NCBI GenBank assembly: GCA_905236405.1 | Contig: CAJOQB010000140.1 | Coordinates: 1 to 15,510, forward strand | DNA: 15,510 bases | DNA from: an uncultured Bacteroidales bacterium | GTDB lineage: Bacteria; Bacteroidota; Bacteroidia; Bacteroidales; P3 | Direction of reading: 5' to 3' | Shown: positions 12,409 through 15,510 of the stretch, piece after piece | Position numbering within the stretch: position 1 is the stretch's first letter | Layout: each line of letters begins with the position of its first letter | Notes under the pieces: generated by a model | What the model was told of the DNA's origin: nothing | The model's input: the letters and a program-made list of their open reading frames with translations, nothing else | The model's database searches: none | Program-made: the position numbers and the translations under genes

Positions 12409-12518
12409 CAGTCGCTATCGTTGTCGCTTTATGGCGTGACGGTATTGGTTTGCACACTGATAGTGAGCATTTAACTTTTTGTCGAGTATATAAATATTGA
12501 ATATAATATAATAAGACT

Positions 12519-13910
12519 ATGAAATACGACATTATTGTCATCGGCAGCGGCCCGGGAGGCTATGTGGCTGCCGTCAAAGGTGCCCAGATGGGCAAGAAAA
12601 CAGCTGTGGTGGAACGCGAAAACCTGGGAGGCATCTGCCTCAACTGGGGATGTATTCCCACCAAGGCGTTGATGAAGAGTGCACAGGTGTACAACTATAT
12701 CAACCACAGTGCCAACTATGGTGTTCAGTCGCAGGGTGCCGAGGCTGACTTATCGGCCATGGTGCAACGCAGTCGCGGTGTGGCCGAGACGATGAGCAAG
12801 GGTGTCCAGTTCTTGTTGAAGAAGAACAATGTCGACATCATTATGGGTACGGGCAAAGTGATGCCCGACCATAAGGTCTCAGTTGTTGATGCAGACGGAA
12901 ACACCACCGTCTACGAGGCCGACCATATCATCATCGCCACAGGTGCTCGCAGTCGTAACCTGCCCAACATGCCGCAGGACGGTGAGCATATCATCGGCTA
13001 TCGCCAGGCGTTGACGTTGCCCAAGAAACCTGCCTCGATGGTGGTGGTGGGCTCGGGTGCCATTGGCAGCGAGTTTGCTTTCTTCTATCAGAGCATCGGT
13101 GTACAGGTGACCTTGGTGGAGTTCATGCCCACCATCCTGCCCAACGAGGACGAAGACACATCGGCACAGATGGCCCGCAGCTTCAAGAAAATGGGCATGA
13201 AGGTGATGATGAGCGCCAGCGTCGAGAAAGTGGATATCGATGGCGACATCTGTCATGTGCATATCAAGGACAAGAAAGGCAACGAGGTGTTGGTGGACAG
13301 CGAGGTGGTTCTCTCGGCAGTGGGTGTTATCACCAACTTGGAGAACCTGGGTCTTGAAGAGACGGGTATCGCCTTCGAACGTGGCAAGATTGGTGTCGAC
13401 GACTACTATCAGACCAACGTGCCGGGCTACTATGCTATCGGCGACGTGGTCCACGGTCCCGCTTTGGCCCATGTGGCCAGTGCCGAGGCCATCTGTTGCG
13501 TGGAACACATCTGTGGCGGCAACCCCGAGAAGGTGAACTACAGCAATATTCCTGGTTGCACCTACACCTCGCCCGAGGTGGCCAGCGTGGGTCTCACCGA
13601 GAAGAAAGCCCTCGAGGCTGGCAAAGAGATATTGGTGGGCAAGTTCTTCTACAAAGCAAGTGGCAAGGCTACGGCTGCAGGCAGCACCGACGGTTTTGTC
13701 AAGATGATTATCGACAAGAACACCGACGAGATACTGGGTGCCCACCTTTGCGGCGACAATGTCACCGAGATGATTGCCGGTTTGGTGTCGGCACGACAGA
13801 ACGGCCTTACTGCCCATCAGGTGGCCGCTTCCATCCATCCTCACCCCACCATGAGCGAGGCCATTATGGAAGCTATCGAAGCTGCTTACGGCAAAGCCAT
13901 TCATGGATAA
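12519..13910 (+). CDS. lpdA: Dihydrolipoyl dehydrogenase (E3)
   Basis: A 463-residue flavoprotein that reoxidises dihydrolipoamide with NAD+ as the E3 part of 2-oxoacid dehydrogenase complexes or the glycine cleavage system. The FAD Rossmann motif IGSGPGGYVAA is at 8-18. The redox disulfide is C40 and C45 in GGICLNWGCIPTK. The NAD motif VVVGSGAIGSEF is at 175-186, and the second FAD motif YYAIGDV is at 304-310. The dimer-interface catalytic pair H442 and E447 lies in HPHPTMSE. All active-site residues are present and the length is normal. No E1, E2 or glycine-cleavage genes lie beside it, so the partner complex must be encoded elsewhere. The gene opens a plus-strand run; the next gene starts 21 bases after its stop. 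Confidence 0.97.
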   Translation: MKYDIIVIGSGPGGYVAAVKGAQMGKKTAVVERENLGGICLNWGCIPTKALMKSAQVYNYINHSANYGVQSQGAEADLSAMVQRSRGVAETMSKGVQFLLKKNNVDIIMGTGKVMPDHKVSVVDADGNTTVYEADHIIIATGARSRNLPNMPQDGEHIIGYRQALTLPKKPASMVVVGSGAIGSEFAFFYQSIGVQVTLVEFMPTILPNEDEDTSAQMARSFKKMGMKVMMSASVEKVDIDGDICHVHIKDKKGNEVLVDSEVVLSAVGVITNLENLGLEETGIAFERGKIGVDDYYQTNVPGYYAIGDVVHGPALAHVASAEAICCVEHICGGNPEKVNYSNIPGCTYTSPEVASVGLTEKKALEAGKEILVGKFFYKASGKATAAGSTDGFVKMIIDKNTDEILGAHLCGDNVTEMIAGLVSARQNGLTAHQVAASIHPHPTMSEAIMEAIEAAYGKAIHG

Positions 13911-13931
13911 TCAATCATAACAATATTACCG

Positions 13932-15026
13932 ATGAAGATAGAAAAATTATTTGCCAAACGTGTTTCGGTAGCCGATGGACTGAAGGTGAAAGTGGATCCA
14001 CATTTCTTCTTCTCCACCTTTGGTGTCAGAGGCCGTTATGAAACGGTGACCAAGACAGGACAATACATCCCCAGTATACATCCTGGTACAGGGTTCTTCG
14101 CTCGTCCCAGCGACAGTTCCAGTTATCGTCATTTTGTCCGCGAACAGCGAAAGGTCACCAAGCAGAACCTGTGGACGCTTATTGCCCGCAAAGAACCTTC
14201 GTTCGAGCGTGAGCAAAAGGCTGTCGAGGCTGCTATCAAACAATCGACGGGCAATAGGAGCGACTTCCTTTCGCGTTACCTGAGCACCTTGCTCATCGCC
14301 AAAGAGGCCGAGATGGTGGATCGTTGTATGCGTGGCATCAAGGACAAACTGCACAAAGACCGCTCCAACAAATTTTACTCCAGTGTGCTCTCGCAGTACA
14401 AAGGCCGCTATGCCACTCTGCAACACGATGTCAAGTCGTCTCAGGGCGATATCGCCAATACCCTTACGGACGAGACTCGTCCCTATTGGCAAAAGGTGGT
14501 CGAAACCTTTGAACTGTTGGCACAGGCACGTCGTTTGTGGCATGTGGTCAGCACCGAGGAGGGTGATTCCTATCGGCAGGTGTTCTTCGATTTGGGTGTA
14601 TTCGACTATGTACACAGTCCTTTCGACACGCCGGTGATGCGTGACAGCGAGGGTCTGCATTATTATTTCTATCCTGCAGGTATCATCCGTGCTCGCTCCA
14701 ATGTCGATTTCGATTGGTTCTCCCTCAAAGACGTCGACTTTGAATTCTCGGTGGTGGACCTCAACACCTTGGATGTGACGCCTACCTTCGGTTCGTCGAA
14801 AAAGAAGAAAAAGAAACACCACAAGGGTCATCAAGACTACGTGCATACCGATGCTGCCAGTACCCTTTTCGCTACCACGGGTCGTGAACGAGTGGTGGGT
14901 TGTATCGGCATTTCGCAGCTCGGTTTGGTGTTCTTCGTCAACCGCACCGGTCCTGCCATGGACTTTGTGAAGGCCATCAACGACTTCAAAGACAAGTTTG
15001 ACTTCAGTAAAGATTTTGAATACTAA
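13932..15026 (+). CDS. Protein of unknown function, 364 residues
   Basis: I do not recognise this protein with confidence. It has no signal peptide or membrane segment, so it is probably cytoplasmic. The N-terminus (about 1-65) contains VRGRYETVTKTGQYIPSIHP followed by GTGFFARPSD. The residues around PGTGF faintly recall DUF4236-type domains but this is weak. Residues about 70-215 are charged and helical, possibly coiled coil. Residues 225-285 are aromatic- and beta-rich (YYFYPAGIIRARSNVDFDWF). A six-lysine run at 290-295 followed by HHKGHQ looks like a flexible linker before a last beta-type segment ending in DKFDFSKDFEY. The start follows the lpdA stop by 21 bases, so co-transcription is likely. 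The M23-type gene begins 23 bases after it. Long open frames on the opposite strand here are taken to be antisense artefacts. Confidence 0.75.
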   Translation: MKIEKLFAKRVSVADGLKVKVDPHFFFSTFGVRGRYETVTKTGQYIPSIHPGTGFFARPSDSSSYRHFVREQRKVTKQNLWTLIARKEPSFEREQKAVEAAIKQSTGNRSDFLSRYLSTLLIAKEAEMVDRCMRGIKDKLHKDRSNKFYSSVLSQYKGRYATLQHDVKSSQGDIANTLTDETRPYWQKVVETFELLAQARRLWHVVSTEEGDSYRQVFFDLGVFDYVHSPFDTPVMRDSEGLHYYFYPAGIIRARSNVDFDWFSLKDVDFEFSVVDLNTLDVTPTFGSSKKKKKKHHKGHQDYVHTDAASTLFATTGRERVVGCIGISQLGLVFFVNRTGPAMDFVKAINDFKDKFDFSKDFEY

Positions 15027-15049
15027 CAAATAAAAGAAAGGAACGCCCA

Positions 15050-15510
15050 TTGAGTTTGAAAGATTCCATTGCCTCTCTGTTTAAAAGTAAGCACACCTAT
15101 AAGTACAATCCTCACACCCTCTCTTATGAGAAGGTGGTTGTTTCGCTCCGCGACCGACTGAAGAAGGTCTCGTTTGCCGTGGCCTTCGGCATCGTGTTGG
15201 GTGTGGTGCTTTTCATACTGGGCATGAATCTTATCGACTCGCCCAAGGAGCGCAACATGAAGCGGGAAATCGCCCAATACAAACGACAGATGAAGATTCT
15301 CAACGACCGCCTGCAACGCGACGAGATGGTGCTGGCCGACTTGGAGAATCGCGACGACAACATTTATCGTACCATCTTCGACGCCGAACCCATCCCCGAC
15401 GGGGTTCGCAACAGCGGCATGGGCGGAGTGGAACGCTATCAGGACTTGGAGGGATTCGACTGCAGCGACGAGATTATCCGTACCACGCAGCGTCTCGACG
15501 ACCTCTCCAA
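15050..15510 (+). CDS. M23-type envelope peptidase, N-terminal part (partial at window edge)
   Basis: The frame is open from a TTG at 15050 to the window end, giving 153 residues. The TTG is preceded by AAAGAAAGGA about 7 bases upstream, the best Shine-Dalgarno-like site in the window. No ATG exists in frame before 15223, which would cut off the membrane segment, so TTG is the likely start. The chain reads MSLKDSIASLFKSKHTYKYN, a cytoplasmic tail, a hydrophobic segment at about 40-59, DSPKERNMKREI leading into a coiled coil at about 68-100, and then NRDDNIYRTIFDAEPIP. That last motif is typical of the N-terminal part of Bacteroidota M23/LytM-family murein hydrolases. The zinc peptidase domain would lie beyond the window, so catalytic activity cannot be checked. 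Confidence 0.82.
   Translation, partial: MSLKDSIASLFKSKHTYKYNPHTLSYEKVVVSLRDRLKKVSFAVAFGIVLGVVLFILGMNLIDSPKERNMKREIAQYKRQMKILNDRLQRDEMVLADLENRDDNIYRTIFDAEPIPDGVRNSGMGGVERYQDLEGFDCSDEIIRTTQRLDDLS

Noticed and set aside
12222..12500. A 92-residue plus-strand frame upstream of lpdA
   Set aside because: It contains the lpdA promoter (12379-12408) within it and shows no recognisable domain.
12879..13904. A 341-residue antisense frame within lpdA
   Set aside because: lpdA is certain from its active-site motifs, so the antisense frame is a codon-bias shadow.
13947..15050. A 367-residue open frame antisense to the 13932-15026 gene
   Set aside because: The sense frame is the same length, follows lpdA closely and fits the operon. 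The antisense product is rich in His, Thr, Val and Gly in the way mirror frames of this base composition often are.

Overview
The window reads as a chromosomal segment of a member of the Bacteroidota, most likely the order Bacteroidales (a Prevotella-like relative is a guess, not a finding). The reasons are promoters of the TAnnTTTG type, almost no strong Shine-Dalgarno sequences, and families largely tied to this phylum: DUF3822, DUF5715, a sugar-kinase/RapZ-C fusion, and a SprE/PorW-like lipoprotein followed by a bactofilin and AtpZ. There is no phage, transposon, CRISPR array or resistance island. Most of the window is conserved chromosome.

Layout. Everything from base 1 to about 12.1 kb is on the minus strand. 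Read in the direction of transcription it begins with a tRNA-Glu (anticodon CTC) that has its own terminator. A structured, GC-rich intergenic stretch of about 450 bases follows, with a 24-nt perfect palindrome. Next comes a tightly packed run: polyprenyl-phosphate-type glycosyltransferase, HAD-IIIA phosphatase, DUF5715 (M15-peptidase-like), GTPase/ATPase YchF, SprE/PorW-like TPR lipoprotein, bactofilin, AtpZ, and the kinase/RapZ-C fusion. A new promoter drives a membrane-anchored protein of unknown function, which ends at a strong terminator. The last minus-strand genes are DUF3822, rsmD and the start of purC, which runs off the left edge.

From about 12.4 kb the genes are on the plus strand. 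A good promoter (TTG, 19 nt, TATATTTG) with a leader of about 110 nt precedes lpdA (dihydrolipoyl dehydrogenase). A 364-residue protein I do not recognise follows, then the start of an M23-type envelope peptidase with a probable TTG start, cut by the right edge.

How the genes fit together. The common theme of the minus-strand block is the cell envelope: lipid-linked glycosyl transfer, a sugar-phosphate phosphatase, a possible wall peptidase, a T9SS-associated lipoprotein, a bactofilin scaffold, and a sugar kinase carrying a RapZ domain that in other bacteria senses glucosamine-6-phosphate. The most unusual items are the kinase/RapZ fusion, the AtpZ gene without F-ATPase genes beside it, and the palindromic element after tRNA-Glu. 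I do not see a wholly new multi-gene system. Two apparent N-termini should be shortened: DUF3822 (the longer reading frame begins inside a terminator) and the kinase fusion (the longer frame overlaps atpZ).
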